Assembly (NCBI GenBank): GCA_052326605.1
Contig: JBKQMB010000096.1
Coordinates: 1 to 64,000, forward strand
Reading direction: 5' to 3'
Source of the DNA: Bog-756 sp052326605
Lineage (GTDB): Bacteria; Actinomycetota; Acidimicrobiia; Acidimicrobiales; RAAP-2
Length of the DNA: 64,000 nucleotides
Under the pieces are notes generated by a model, which worked only from the letters and a program-made list of their open reading frames with translations, did not search any database and was not told the origin of the DNA. How positions within the stretch are numbered: the first letter of the stretch is position 1; every line of letters starts with the position of its first letter. Both the position numbers and the translations under genes were made by a program. Shown here one piece after another: positions 7,333 through 16,042 of the stretch.

Positions 7333-8748
7333 TCACCGATCGGCGAACGCTTCGGTGCCGATGATGCCCTGCAGCTCGTCGAGCGAGTCGTGCAGGGCGT
7401 CGACGATCTGCCATGGATCGGGGACGCTCGCCGGGCAGCCGAGCAGCGAGACACCGAGAGCGTTCTCGTAGCTCCAGGCCGTGATGTTGAGGCCGATGCC
7501 CTCGAGGATGGGTCCCACCGAGTAGAGGGCCTCGAGCTCGATGGGGCCGAAATAGATCCGCTCGCGCGGGCCGGCCACGTTGGAGAGCACCACGTTGAGG
7601 GGTGGGTGGAGCCGGTCGGCGATGTGCGAGCGGCTCCAGGCGTCGACGACGAAGCGGTAGATCTGCGGTGGGACCACGTCGGCGCGCTGCCCGAGGAGGT
7701 CGTGACCCAGCAGGCTGCGGACCTCCTTGGAGGCCATCGCTGCGTCGTGGATGTGCTGGAGGCGCTCAAGGGGGTCGCCGATGTCGGTGCCCAGGCTGAC
7801 GTAGAGGTTGTCGACCCGGTTGCCCGACATGCGGGCCACGTTGGGGTCGGTCGAGACCGGGACGCTGGCCACCAGGGGGCGTCGGGGCAATTCGTCCCGG
7901 TCCGCCAGGTAGCGCCGCAGGGCTCCCGCACACACCGCCAGGTAGACGTCGTTGAGGGTGGTGCCGGTGGCTCGCCGGATGGCCTTGAGATCGGCCAGCG
8001 GCAGGTTGGTCATCGCGAACGTCCGGTCAGGGGTGAGCGAGACGTTGAAGGAGGTCTTCGGGATGTGATGGAGCGGGAGCGGTGGCCTCTCCGCAAAGCT
8101 GCGGCGCCGCGCCTCGGAGGCGCGGGTGCTGCGCACCGACTGCACCGCCAGATGTGGCAGACCCTTCCATCGGGTCACGTGGCCGCGCGCTGCAATCGAG
8201 AGCAGCCGGCGTCGGGTCGGGATCGGCTCGGGGTACCACCGGTCCACAACCGGCTCCTCCGTCGGGTCGCCGGTGGCGCCGCGCACCACCTTCTGGAGGA
8301 GGGCAACCGCTGCGGACCCGTCGGCCACCGCATGGTGGAGCTTGACCACCACGGCCGAACGGCCACCCGCCAGTCCGTCGACGACCAACAGCTCCCACAG
8401 GGGCCGGTCACGCGCCAACGCTGTCCCCGAGAACTCGGCCACCACGGCCGCGAGCTCGCGAGCTCCCCCCGGGGCGTCGGCCATCCGTCGGCTCACGTGT
8501 CGTCGCAGATCGAACTCGGGATCCTCGACCCATACCGGATGCCCCAGACCCAGGGGGACCGGCACGGCCCGGCGGCGGAACGGCGGGAGCCGAACGAGGT
8601 GCTGCTCGAGGACCTCGATCAGGACGTCGTAGGAGAACCCTCCTTCGAGGACCGAGACATCGGACACCGCCACCTTCACCGTGTGCATGTGGGCCGTGGG
8701 TGTCTCGGAGTACAGGAACTTGGCGTCCAGCCCCGTCATGATCTCCAC
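7333..8748 (-). CDS. Wax ester synthase/diacylglycerol acyltransferase (WS/DGAT)
   Basis: A 471-residue WS/DGAT that should esterify acyl-CoA to diacylglycerol or fatty alcohol, making triacylglycerol or wax storage lipid. The catalytic motif HHAVADG is at 138-144 and the family N-terminal segment (LDAKFLYSETPTAHMH) is present. The GTG start has GGAGG 7 bp upstream; ATG 8739 is the alternative. It follows the alpha/beta hydrolase with 3 bp between them, so the two form one operon, and shares its motif position exactly with the second WS/DGAT at 11891. The mycobacterial homologue Tgs1 is DosR-controlled, but no DosR-like box is visible in front of this operon. Confidence 0.93.
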   Translation of the reverse strand: MEIMTGLDAKFLYSETPTAHMHTVKVAVSDVSVLEGGFSYDVLIEVLEQHLVRLPPFRRRAVPVPLGLGHPVWVEDPEFDLRRHVSRRMADAPGGARELAAVVAEFSGTALARDRPLWELLVVDGLAGGRSAVVVKLHHAVADGSAAVALLQKVVRGATGDPTEEPVVDRWYPEPIPTRRRLLSIAARGHVTRWKGLPHLAVQSVRSTRASEARRRSFAERPPLPLHHIPKTSFNVSLTPDRTFAMTNLPLADLKAIRRATGTTLNDVYLAVCAGALRRYLADRDELPRRPLVASVPVSTDPNVARMSGNRVDNLYVSLGTDIGDPLERLQHIHDAAMASKEVRSLLGHDLLGQRADVVPPQIYRFVVDAWSRSHIADRLHPPLNVVLSNVAGPRERIYFGPIELEALYSVGPILEGIGLNITAWSYENALGVSLLGCPASVPDPWQIVDALHDSLDELQGIIGTEAFADR

Positions 8749-8751
8749 TGC

Positions 8752-10122
8752 TCAGCCTCCACCCACCTCAGCCGCTCCGGTCGGCGAGGTCTCGGCCAGC
8801 GAGGCGATGAGGAAGTCGGAGACCTGCTTCGACCACAGGTAGCCGACGTGATTGCCCGAGTACCACGAGATGTGGGGCTGGTCCCAGTGCTCCCACAGCC
8901 GCAGAGCCTGGTCGGGCGGCGCCAAGCGGTCGCCGAAGCCCGCGAAGATGAACCGGCGGTCCTTGTCCACCTTGGTCTCGAAGCTCATCGGCGAGACAAC
9001 CCGGTAGACGTTCTCGGCGGCGCCGCCCATGATCTTGTGCTCGATGGCCCGGGCCCGGATGTGGTGGGGACTGTGCCGGTGGAACAGCCCGGGGAAGTCC
9101 GAGACGGGGATGCCCGCCACCACGGCGTCGATCCCCTCTTCGAGCCCGGCCAGGAGCGAGACCGTGTAGGCGCCGAGCGAGACGCCGTAGAGGCTGATCG
9201 AGGTGGCGCCCTTCGCACGGATCCACTGGATCAGCCGGCGGATGTCCCACACGGCCTGGGTCAGTCCGTGCACCGCGTTCATCATCTCGAAGGACAGGAA
9301 CGGCTCGCCGCTGACAAGGGTGACCCGGCGCGGGCCGTGCAGGGGCAGCGCCGGAAAGACGACGTTCATCCCGAGCTCATCGTGGAGGCGCCCGGCCTGG
9401 AGCCCCTGGAAGTCCATGAACGGGAAGCCCATGCAGAACCCGTGCACGGCGATCACCCACGGCCGGGGACCATCCGCGTGGTCGAGTACGGTCGCCGTGG
9501 CAGTGCGGTTCGGTTCGAACGCCATCCACCGGTCGCTGCCGGGCTCGCCCGGGTGGGGGGTGAAGCCGCTGTCCCAGAAGAGGCGGTCGTAATTGTGGCC
9601 CATGGCCCAGCCCCGGCTCGTGGTGACGTCCGCCGCCGACAGCGAAGGCGGGGTGCGATGGTAGGAGCGGGGGTCGTCGATCCACCCGTTGCGGACGTAG
9701 AGGGCCTCGGCGTCGGCGAGCTCCCGGGCCACCCGGGCATAGTCGCCGGGGAGGGGGAACCTCCGCGGCGTCATGGCCATGGCCAGGAGCGCCTCGTCCA
9801 TGGCCACCTGGGCGGCGAGCCCGATGGACAGGTGCGGCGCCGGCAGCGCATCGGCCACCTCCCCGCGCAGCAGTGCCGATCCCACGAAGTGGAGCGTCCG
9901 CGGCACGGCCCGGGTGGCACGAGCGAGCGCGCGCCGGTTCACGAATCCGGCCACGGCGCGATAGGGCCCGGTGACCCGGTCGACAGCCGAGGGGGATCCA
10001 CCCACTCCGCTACCGTCCGTCACGGACCCGCCGGGCACACCCCCGTCAAAGTCGCCCGGGCCGACCGGACCTGGATCGCGGGCCGGACTGCCAGCGACCG
10101 CGCCCGGCTCGGCATCCCCCAT
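8752..10122 (-). CDS. Alpha/beta hydrolase (lipase/esterase-like)
   Basis: A 456-residue serine hydrolase. The nucleophile elbow is GVSLG (S315), the oxyanion-hole strand VHGFCMG starts near 226, and a candidate catalytic His is in SGNHVGYLW near 434. Residues 1-47 are Gly/Pro/Asp-rich and look disordered, but GGAGG close to ATG 10122 supports this start. It is the first gene of an operon with a WS/DGAT and diverges from an acyl-CoA ligase, suggesting a role in storage-lipid turnover or in supplying acyl groups. Substrate specificity cannot be read from the sequence. Confidence 0.85.
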   Translation of the reverse strand: MGDAEPGAVAGSPARDPGPVGPGDFDGGVPGGSVTDGSGVGGSPSAVDRVTGPYRAVAGFVNRRALARATRAVPRTLHFVGSALLRGEVADALPAPHLSIGLAAQVAMDEALLAMAMTPRRFPLPGDYARVARELADAEALYVRNGWIDDPRSYHRTPPSLSAADVTTSRGWAMGHNYDRLFWDSGFTPHPGEPGSDRWMAFEPNRTATATVLDHADGPRPWVIAVHGFCMGFPFMDFQGLQAGRLHDELGMNVVFPALPLHGPRRVTLVSGEPFLSFEMMNAVHGLTQAVWDIRRLIQWIRAKGATSISLYGVSLGAYTVSLLAGLEEGIDAVVAGIPVSDFPGLFHRHSPHHIRARAIEHKIMGGAAENVYRVVSPMSFETKVDKDRRFIFAGFGDRLAPPDQALRLWEHWDQPHISWYSGNHVGYLWSKQVSDFLIASLAETSPTGAAEVGGG

Positions 10123-10222
10123 TCGGTCCCCCTCCCCCGCTGCAACGTCCCGCCGCCGATACGGCGGACCCGCTCACCTGAGATACTACGTCCGGAGTGT
10201 AAGCGCTGAGAGGGCCGGGAGA

Positions 10223-10258
10223 CCTCTCGACCAGCCCGGAACACCTCTCGACCAGCCA
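10223..10258. repeat. Direct repeat, 15 bp, 21-bp period, before acyl-CoA ligase
   Basis: ACCTCTCGACCAGCC occurs at 10223-10237 and again at 10244-10258, ending 8 bp before the ligase ATG. The 21-bp period puts both copies on the same DNA face, as for tandem operator half-sites. No regulator is known. Confidence 0.7.
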
Positions 10259-10266
10259 GGAGGGCC

Positions 10267-11880
10267 ATGGAGTTCAATCTCGCCGATCTCTTCGAAAGCG
10301 TGGTCGACCAGGTCGGGGCGCAGACGGCGATGGTGTCGGGGAACCGCAGGCTCGACTACGCCCAGTTGGACCAACGCGCCAACCGACTTGCCCACTGCCT
10401 CGCACGCGCCGGCATCGGTCCGGGCGATCGGGTCGGCCTCCAACTCGCCAACGGCACCGAGTACATCGAGGGCATGCTCGCCTGCTTCAAGATCCGCGCC
10501 GTTCCCATCAACGTCAACTACCGCTACGTCGCCGGCGAGCTGCAGTACCTCTACAAGGATGCATCCCTGGTCGGCCTCATCTTCCACAGCCGCTTCGGCC
10601 GTGCGGTGGAGGGGGCCTTCGGTTCCCTGCACGAGACGCGTGTGTTGCTCGAGGTCTCGGAGTCCCGGGGAGCCGGTGGCCCGGGCGACGACTACGAAAC
10701 AGCCATCGCATCGGAGCCTCCCACCCGTGGGTTCCCCCCGCGCCGGGCCGACGACCTCTACTGCGTCTACACCGGGGGGACGACCGGGATGCCCAAGGGT
10801 GTGCTCTGGCGCCACGACGACATCTTCTTCGCCGCCATGGGCGGAGGCGACCCCTTTGCGCTCGGCGACTACATCCGCTCTCCCGAGGAGCTGGCCGAAC
10901 GGATCTTGCATCCGGGTCTCACCGCCCTCGCCCTCCCCCCGTTCATGCATGCGGCCGGGCACTGGCTGGCATTCTCCACGCTGTTCGGCGGTGGGACAGT
11001 GCTCACCCTCGAGGGAGGGACCTTCGATCCGCCCGAGGTCTGGCGCCTGGTGGAGGCCGAGGCCGTCAACACCCTGGTCGTCGTCGGCGACTCCATGGCG
11101 CGTCCCCTGCTCGACGAGCTGGCCCTCGATACCGGGCGCCACGATCTCTCGTCGTTGCTTGCCGTGGGCTCGGGCGGCGCGGTGTTGTCGCCGTCGACCA
11201 AGGCCCAGCTGGCAGAACTCCTGCCCGGCCGGATCATCGCCGATCGCTTCGGGTCCTCGGAGACAGGCCAGGTCGGCGGTGAGGCGCCATCCGGGGATCC
11301 CTTCGGCCCGCCCCGCCTGCGAGTCGACGACCGTACCGACGTACTCGACGACGACTTGCAACCGGTGCAGCCCGGTTCCGGGGTGGTCGGGCATCTGGCC
11401 CGGGGGGGCCACGTCCCGATCGGCTACCTCGGCGACCCGGTCAAGTCCGCCACCACCTTCGTCCAGCACCGCGGACAACGGTGGGCCCTGCCCGGGGACC
11501 TGGCCACGGCGCAGGCCGACGGGACCATCGTCGTGCTCGGTCGAGGCTCGCTGTGCATCAACAGCGGCGGGGAGAAGGTCTTCCCCGATGAGGTGGAGGC
11601 CACGTTGAAGGGCCACCCCGATGTCAGCGATGCCCTCGTGGTCGGCGTGCCCGATCCCCGCTTCGGCGAGCGGGTGGTCGCCCTGGTGGAGCCCAGGCCC
11701 GGACGCCCCGTGGACCCAGAGGCGCTCCGCCGGCACGCACGCGACCACCTGACCGCCTACAAGGTGCCAACAGAGGTGATCGCCACGGACGGGATCGTCC
11801 GCTCGCCGAGCGGCAAGCCGGACTACCCCTGGGCGCGATCGGTGGCCGAGTCGGCCGCCGGGCGCGAGGGCGAGGACTGA
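10267..11880 (+). CDS. Acyl-CoA synthetase, FadD19-like AMP-forming ligase
   Basis: A 537-residue ANL-superfamily ligase that activates a carboxylic acid to acyl-AMP and then acyl-CoA. AMP-binding P-loop YTGGTTGMPKG at 168-178, adenylation motif GSSETG, hinge region around GRGSLCINSGGEKVFPDEVE, and the catalytic Lys in PSGKPDYPW near the end. Overall it resembles mycobacterial FadD19-type (steroid side-chain or long-chain) ligases; the exact acid is unknown. AGGAGGGCC precedes the ATG. The WS/DGAT gene starts 10 bp after the stop, so the ligase probably supplies acyl-CoA to it. Confidence 0.92.
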   Translation: MEFNLADLFESVVDQVGAQTAMVSGNRRLDYAQLDQRANRLAHCLARAGIGPGDRVGLQLANGTEYIEGMLACFKIRAVPINVNYRYVAGELQYLYKDASLVGLIFHSRFGRAVEGAFGSLHETRVLLEVSESRGAGGPGDDYETAIASEPPTRGFPPRRADDLYCVYTGGTTGMPKGVLWRHDDIFFAAMGGGDPFALGDYIRSPEELAERILHPGLTALALPPFMHAAGHWLAFSTLFGGGTVLTLEGGTFDPPEVWRLVEAEAVNTLVVVGDSMARPLLDELALDTGRHDLSSLLAVGSGGAVLSPSTKAQLAELLPGRIIADRFGSSETGQVGGEAPSGDPFGPPRLRVDDRTDVLDDDLQPVQPGSGVVGHLARGGHVPIGYLGDPVKSATTFVQHRGQRWALPGDLATAQADGTIVVLGRGSLCINSGGEKVFPDEVEATLKGHPDVSDALVVGVPDPRFGERVVALVEPRPGRPVDPEALRRHARDHLTAYKVPTEVIATDGIVRSPSGKPDYPWARSVAESAAGREGED

Positions 11881-11890
11881 GGGGGACCAC

Positions 11891-13309
11891 GTGCAGCGAA
11901 TGGGAGGAATGGACGCAGCGTTCCTGTATATCGAGACGCCTGCCATGCACATGCATGCGGTCGGCGTACTGGTCCTCGACCCGGCCGGCCGGCCCGGCGG
12001 ATTCGGCATCGACGAGGTGACCCGAGCCATGGCGGAGCGCATCCACCTGATCCCGCCGCTTCGACGCCGGGCGCTCCCGCCGCCCGCCGGCATCGACCAT
12101 CCCCTGTGGATCGAGGATCCCGAGTTCGACCTCTCCGCCCACATCAAGGATGCACCGTTGGAGGGCCCGGTGCCCTGGGACCGGCTCGAACAGTTCGTGG
12201 GTGATGTCTCCGGCCGACCGCTCGACCGCACCCGTCCGTTATGGGAGATGTGGGTGGTCAACCCGCTGGAGGACGGGACGGTGGCCCTGGTCACCAAGAT
12301 CCACCATTCGCTGATGGACGGCGGGGCGGGGGCGAGCCTGTTGGCTTCGCTCTTCGACCTCTCCCCGGACGCCGACCCGGTCGAGCCCCCGGACGAACCG
12401 TGGGTACCCGATGTGGTCCCGTCGACGCATCGCCAGGTGACAAGCTCGGTCTCGTCGCTCGTGGCGCGCCAGAAGGACGTGCCCGGAGCTGTGGCCCGCA
12501 CCTTCTCGGGGCTGGCCGGCACCACCCGCACCTGGCTGGCCCAGCGGGCGGAGGGCAGCAGGACCCCGCTGACCGCCCCGCGCACCTTGCTCAACGGCGC
12601 CATCACCTCACGCCGCTCGGCAAGTCTCACCAGGGTCGACCTCGACACCGTCCGCCACATCGCACATGCCTTCGGGGTCACCATCAACGACGTCGTCCTG
12701 GCGGCATCGGGCACCGCGTTGAAGCGCTACATCGAGGCCCGCGGCCCGCTTCCGGCGCGCAACCTGATCGCGGCGGTACCGGTCAGCGCGCACCACGGAC
12801 ACGACGACGGAGAGCTGCGAAACCGCGTCTCCAACATGATGGTGGAGGTACCCCTCCGGCCCGACGACCCCGTCGAACGGCTGCTGGCGGTACACGCCAA
12901 CTCGCTCAGTTCGAAGGCGCTCCAGTCCGCCTTCGGCACCGACTCGCTCCAGGAGCTCACCGGGTTCGCCTCCCCCTCGGTGATGACAGCCGGAGCGCGC
13001 CTCTACTCCGGCCTCAAGCTGGCCCGGTACCACCCTCCGGTGTTCAACCTGGTCATCTCCAATGTGCCCGGGCCGCCACTGGACCTCTACTGCGCCGGTG
13101 CCAAGGTAACCGGCATCTACCCGATGGGGCCGGTGATGGAGGGCACCGGCGTCAACATGACGGTGCTCAGCGAGGCGCACCACCTCAATGTGGGTGTCAT
13201 CGCCTGTCCCGACCTGGTGCCCGACGTCGCCGACATCGGCACCGGCTTCGTCGCTGCGGTGGACGAGCTGAAGGCTCTGGCCGAGCCGCTGCCGACGGCG
13301 TCGCCCTAG
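11891..13309 (+). CDS. Wax ester synthase/diacylglycerol acyltransferase (WS/DGAT), second copy
   Basis: A 472-residue WS/DGAT paralogue of the gene at 7333, with HHSLMDG at 138-144. It forms a two-gene operon with the acyl-CoA ligase. The GTG start follows a GGGGGA site; in-frame ATG 11900 is the alternative. C-terminal family segments (FNLVISNVPGP, GPVMEGTGVNMTV) are present, so it looks intact. The two divergent WS/DGAT operons facing a shared control region suggest isozymes with different acyl or acceptor preference. Confidence 0.93.
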   Translation: MQRMGGMDAAFLYIETPAMHMHAVGVLVLDPAGRPGGFGIDEVTRAMAERIHLIPPLRRRALPPPAGIDHPLWIEDPEFDLSAHIKDAPLEGPVPWDRLEQFVGDVSGRPLDRTRPLWEMWVVNPLEDGTVALVTKIHHSLMDGGAGASLLASLFDLSPDADPVEPPDEPWVPDVVPSTHRQVTSSVSSLVARQKDVPGAVARTFSGLAGTTRTWLAQRAEGSRTPLTAPRTLLNGAITSRRSASLTRVDLDTVRHIAHAFGVTINDVVLAASGTALKRYIEARGPLPARNLIAAVPVSAHHGHDDGELRNRVSNMMVEVPLRPDDPVERLLAVHANSLSSKALQSAFGTDSLQELTGFASPSVMTAGARLYSGLKLARYHPPVFNLVISNVPGPPLDLYCAGAKVTGIYPMGPVMEGTGVNMTVLSEAHHLNVGVIACPDLVPDVADIGTGFVAAVDELKALAEPLPTASP

Positions 13310-13312
13310 CCT

Positions 13313-13329
13313 GCGGGGATCTCCCCCGC
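13313..13329. terminator. Bidirectional hairpin between convergent genes
   Basis: GCGGGG and CCCCGC arms with a 5-base loop lie 3 bp after the WS/DGAT stop and 47 bp before the end of the oppositely oriented oxidoreductase. No T-run, as is common in GC-rich actinobacteria. Confidence 0.5.
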
Positions 13330-13376
13330 GGTGACGTCGCCGTCTCACGGCCTCCGGGCAGCAGCTCGCTCCGGGT

Positions 13377-14636
13377 CTACACCAGCCGGAGTTCGACCGG
13401 TCCTGCGAGCAGGTCGACATCGGCGACCCAGTCGCCCGGGATGCTCAGCGACCGGTTCGGCGTGGCGTGCCGCAGGCGGGCCCGACCGAGCACCCGGCCG
13501 GCCTGCTCGACGCTGACCGTACGTCTGCCGGTGAAGGCGCGGGTGCGCAGGAGGACCCGATCGGGTACGTCGTCGGGTCGGACAATCCCCGGCCATGCCC
13601 AGGCGAGGGGCTCTTCGACCTGCACCTCGACACCCTCGACGGCCCGGCCGACGTCTCCGCGACGGAGCCGACCCGCGAGGCGCTGTGCCACCCGCCGGCC
13701 GCCGAGGGCCGACGACCCGGCCGTCTCGGCCGGGTGGACCAGGTTTCCGGCGGCCACGATCCCGATGACCGAGGTCTGCCCGCCCCCGTCGGTCAACGGG
13801 CCCTTCGTCGCCGGGTCCATCCGTGTCCCGGCCCGGCGGACCAGCTCGTGGTCGGGCACCCAGTCGCCGGTGAACACCACGGTGTCGACTCCGATGGTCC
13901 GGCGCCGGCCCGAGATGCGGTCCTCGATCTCGACGGCGGATACCCGGCCCCTGCCGTGCACCGCGACCACCCGGGTGGAGGTGAGGACCGGGATCCGGAG
14001 GAGTGTCCGGCTGGCCAGGGCGAACACGCCCAGCGTCTGGTGCCGGGGCAGATCGGTGACGATGGCCGCTGTCTGGACGCCGGCCTCCCGGAGGGTCAGG
14101 GCCGCTGAGAACGAGACGTGTTCGGCGCCGACGACCACGGCTCGACGGCCCACGGGCAGGTGGTGCGAGTGGACCCATTGCTGGAGCTGCCCGGTGGTGA
14201 AGACCCCGGCGGACCGATCCCCCGGGACGAGGCGCGCCGACCTCGGCCGCTCTCTGGCCCCGGTCGCCAGCAGCACCACCCGCGGGTGCAGCTCGGCCGG
14301 CCCGGAGGGGCTGACGAGCGACACCGCACCGGAAGGGTCGATCCGGGTCACGGTCGTCTCGAGCGAGAGCCGGGCACCGCTGTCCGCGGCCAGTCGGGTC
14401 AGACGCCGGGCATAGGCGGGACCACTCATGGCGCGGCGCAGGTCCTGGAGGCCGAACCCGGCATGATGGCAGTGGCGGGGGATCCCACCTGGTTCGCGCT
14501 CGCGGTCGACGACCAGGACCGGGGCGACCCCGAGGCGGCCGAGCTCTGCTGCGGCACTGAGCCCCGCCGGCCCGGCCCCGACGATGAGCACGTCCGGGTC
14601 GGCCGGGCCGAGTGCCCCGTCGGAGCGCCCGCTCAC
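13377..14636 (-). CDS. FAD/NAD(P)-dependent oxidoreductase of glycerol-type operon
   Basis: A 419-residue two-dinucleotide-fold flavoprotein. FAD motif VGAGPAG at 19-25, second nucleotide segment VVVGAEHVSFSAAL near 165, and LATGARERPR between them. Proteins of this type accompany GlpA/GlpD-like dehydrogenases and FGGY kinases and probably pass electrons to or from the dehydrogenase's iron-sulfur domain; this is inferred from context. Its ATG overlaps the preceding stop by 4 bp. Third gene of the operon. Confidence 0.85.
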   Translation of the reverse strand: MSGRSDGALGPADPDVLIVGAGPAGLSAAAELGRLGVAPVLVVDREREPGGIPRHCHHAGFGLQDLRRAMSGPAYARRLTRLAADSGARLSLETTVTRIDPSGAVSLVSPSGPAELHPRVVLLATGARERPRSARLVPGDRSAGVFTTGQLQQWVHSHHLPVGRRAVVVGAEHVSFSAALTLREAGVQTAAIVTDLPRHQTLGVFALASRTLLRIPVLTSTRVVAVHGRGRVSAVEIEDRISGRRRTIGVDTVVFTGDWVPDHELVRRAGTRMDPATKGPLTDGGGQTSVIGIVAAGNLVHPAETAGSSALGGRRVAQRLAGRLRRGDVGRAVEGVEVQVEEPLAWAWPGIVRPDDVPDRVLLRTRAFTGRRTVSVEQAGRVLGRARLRHATPNRSLSIPGDWVADVDLLAGPVELRLV

Positions 14637-16042
14637 CGATCGACCCCGGTCAGCTCACCGGCGGACCGCCCCGTCTCGGCGGCGGTGAGGGCGACCACCT
14701 CGGCACCGCAATAGAAGCCCTGACACCGGCCGTTCATGGCCCGGGTCCGCCGTCGGACCCCCGACAGGTCGGTGGCCGGCACCTCGGACCGGCAGGCGTC
14801 GCGAACCTCGCCGACGGTGGCCCGCTCGCAGTGGCACAGCAGACGTCCGTACTCGGGGTCCCGCTCGATGAGGTCGGCCCGTTGGTAGGGGCGTCGCTGG
14901 GCGTCGCCCAGCGCGGGCATCGATGGTGGGGGGCCGAGATCACCGGGTAGGTCCAGCACCACGCCGGCGGAGCGGAGCAGATCGGCGACGTGCTCGGCGA
15001 TGGCCAGCGAGCCGGTCAGGCCGGTCGATCGGATCCCCCCGGCACAGACGTAGCGCTGCGTTTCGTGGAGGCGGATCTGGTAGTCGCGGTCGGCGGTGGC
15101 GGCGCGCAGGCCGGCATAGATGGCGGTGACCTCTTCGTCGAGCAGAGGTGGGAGGATCGCCCGGCCTGCCCGCATCAACTCGGCGATGCCCGCTTCGGTG
15201 GTGGCAGTGTCACCTCGGTCCTCGAGATCCTCGGCCGTGGGACCGACCAGCACGTTGCCCCAGACCGTCGGCGAGACCAGCACCCCCTTGCTCCGATCCG
15301 TCGGGACGGGCAGCAGGATCCGGCTCACCAGCCCTCTCGCCAGCTTGTCGAAGACGATGAGCTGGCCACGGCGCGGCGTCACGGTGAAGCCGTCGTGGCC
15401 GAACATGCGATCGACCCGGTCCGAGAAGAGACCGGCGGCGTTGATCACCCAGCGCGCCCGCAGCCGTCCGTCGGACAGCACGAGCACGTGCTCGTCGTCG
15501 CCCTCCTCGATCCCTTCGACCGACGAACCGAGCCGGAGCGCGGCGTTCGCCCTGACCGCCTCGGTGGCGAGGGCGAGCGTCAACGACCACGGGTCGATGA
15601 TCGCCTCGCCCGGCACCTCGATGCCCGATCGCGCCCTCGGCCCCAGATGTGGTTCGCGGCGGCGGACCTCGGCGGCGTCGATGCACTGCGCGGCGTCATA
15701 GCCGTTGGCGCGCGCCTTCTCCACGAGGCCGGGCAGGGCGGACTCCTGCTCGTCGTCCCAGGCGACGACCAGCGCGCCGGTCGGCTCGACGGCGATCCCC
15801 ACCTCCTGGGCGTAGGCGGCAAGGAGGTGGTGGCCCCGGGCCACGAGTCGGGACTCGAGTGATCCTGGCACCGCGTCGAACCCGGTGTGGAGGATCGCGG
15901 TGTTGGCCTTCGAGGTCCCCTCACCGACGTCGGCCGCCCGTTCGATGACGGTCACCTTCAGCCCGTGGCGGGCCAGATCACGGGCGATGGCACAGCCGAC
16001 CACCCCGGCGCCCACGATGGCGACGTCGGTGACGTCGGTCAC
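14633..16042 (-). CDS. FAD-dependent glycerol-3-phosphate dehydrogenase-like, with BFD [2Fe-2S] domain
   Basis: A 469-residue fusion. Residues 1-375 form a DAO-type FAD domain (VGAGVVGCAIARDLARHG from residue 10), as in GlpA/GlpD, which oxidises glycerol-3-phosphate to dihydroxyacetone phosphate. The C-terminus is a BFD-like [2Fe-2S] module with C403-x-C405 and C440-x4-C445. The BFD tail resembles anaerobic GlpA and fits electron transfer to a partner flavoprotein rather than directly to quinone. Both ends overlap neighbours by 4 bp. The substrate could be another alpha-hydroxy or polyol phosphate. Confidence 0.88.
   Translation of the reverse strand: MTDVTDVAIVGAGVVGCAIARDLARHGLKVTVIERAADVGEGTSKANTAILHTGFDAVPGSLESRLVARGHHLLAAYAQEVGIAVEPTGALVVAWDDEQESALPGLVEKARANGYDAAQCIDAAEVRRREPHLGPRARSGIEVPGEAIIDPWSLTLALATEAVRANAALRLGSSVEGIEEGDDEHVLVLSDGRLRARWVINAAGLFSDRVDRMFGHDGFTVTPRRGQLIVFDKLARGLVSRILLPVPTDRSKGVLVSPTVWGNVLVGPTAEDLEDRGDTATTEAGIAELMRAGRAILPPLLDEEVTAIYAGLRAATADRDYQIRLHETQRYVCAGGIRSTGLTGSLAIAEHVADLLRSAGVVLDLPGDLGPPPSMPALGDAQRRPYQRADLIERDPEYGRLLCHCERATVGEVRDACRSEVPATDLSGVRRRTRAMNGRCQGFYCGAEVVALTAAETGRSAGELTGVDR

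Noticed and set aside
6967..10209. A 1,080-codon open frame on the plus strand across the WS/DGAT and hydrolase genes
   Set aside because: The minus-strand genes have clear catalytic motifs; the plus frame has none and overlaps three genes.
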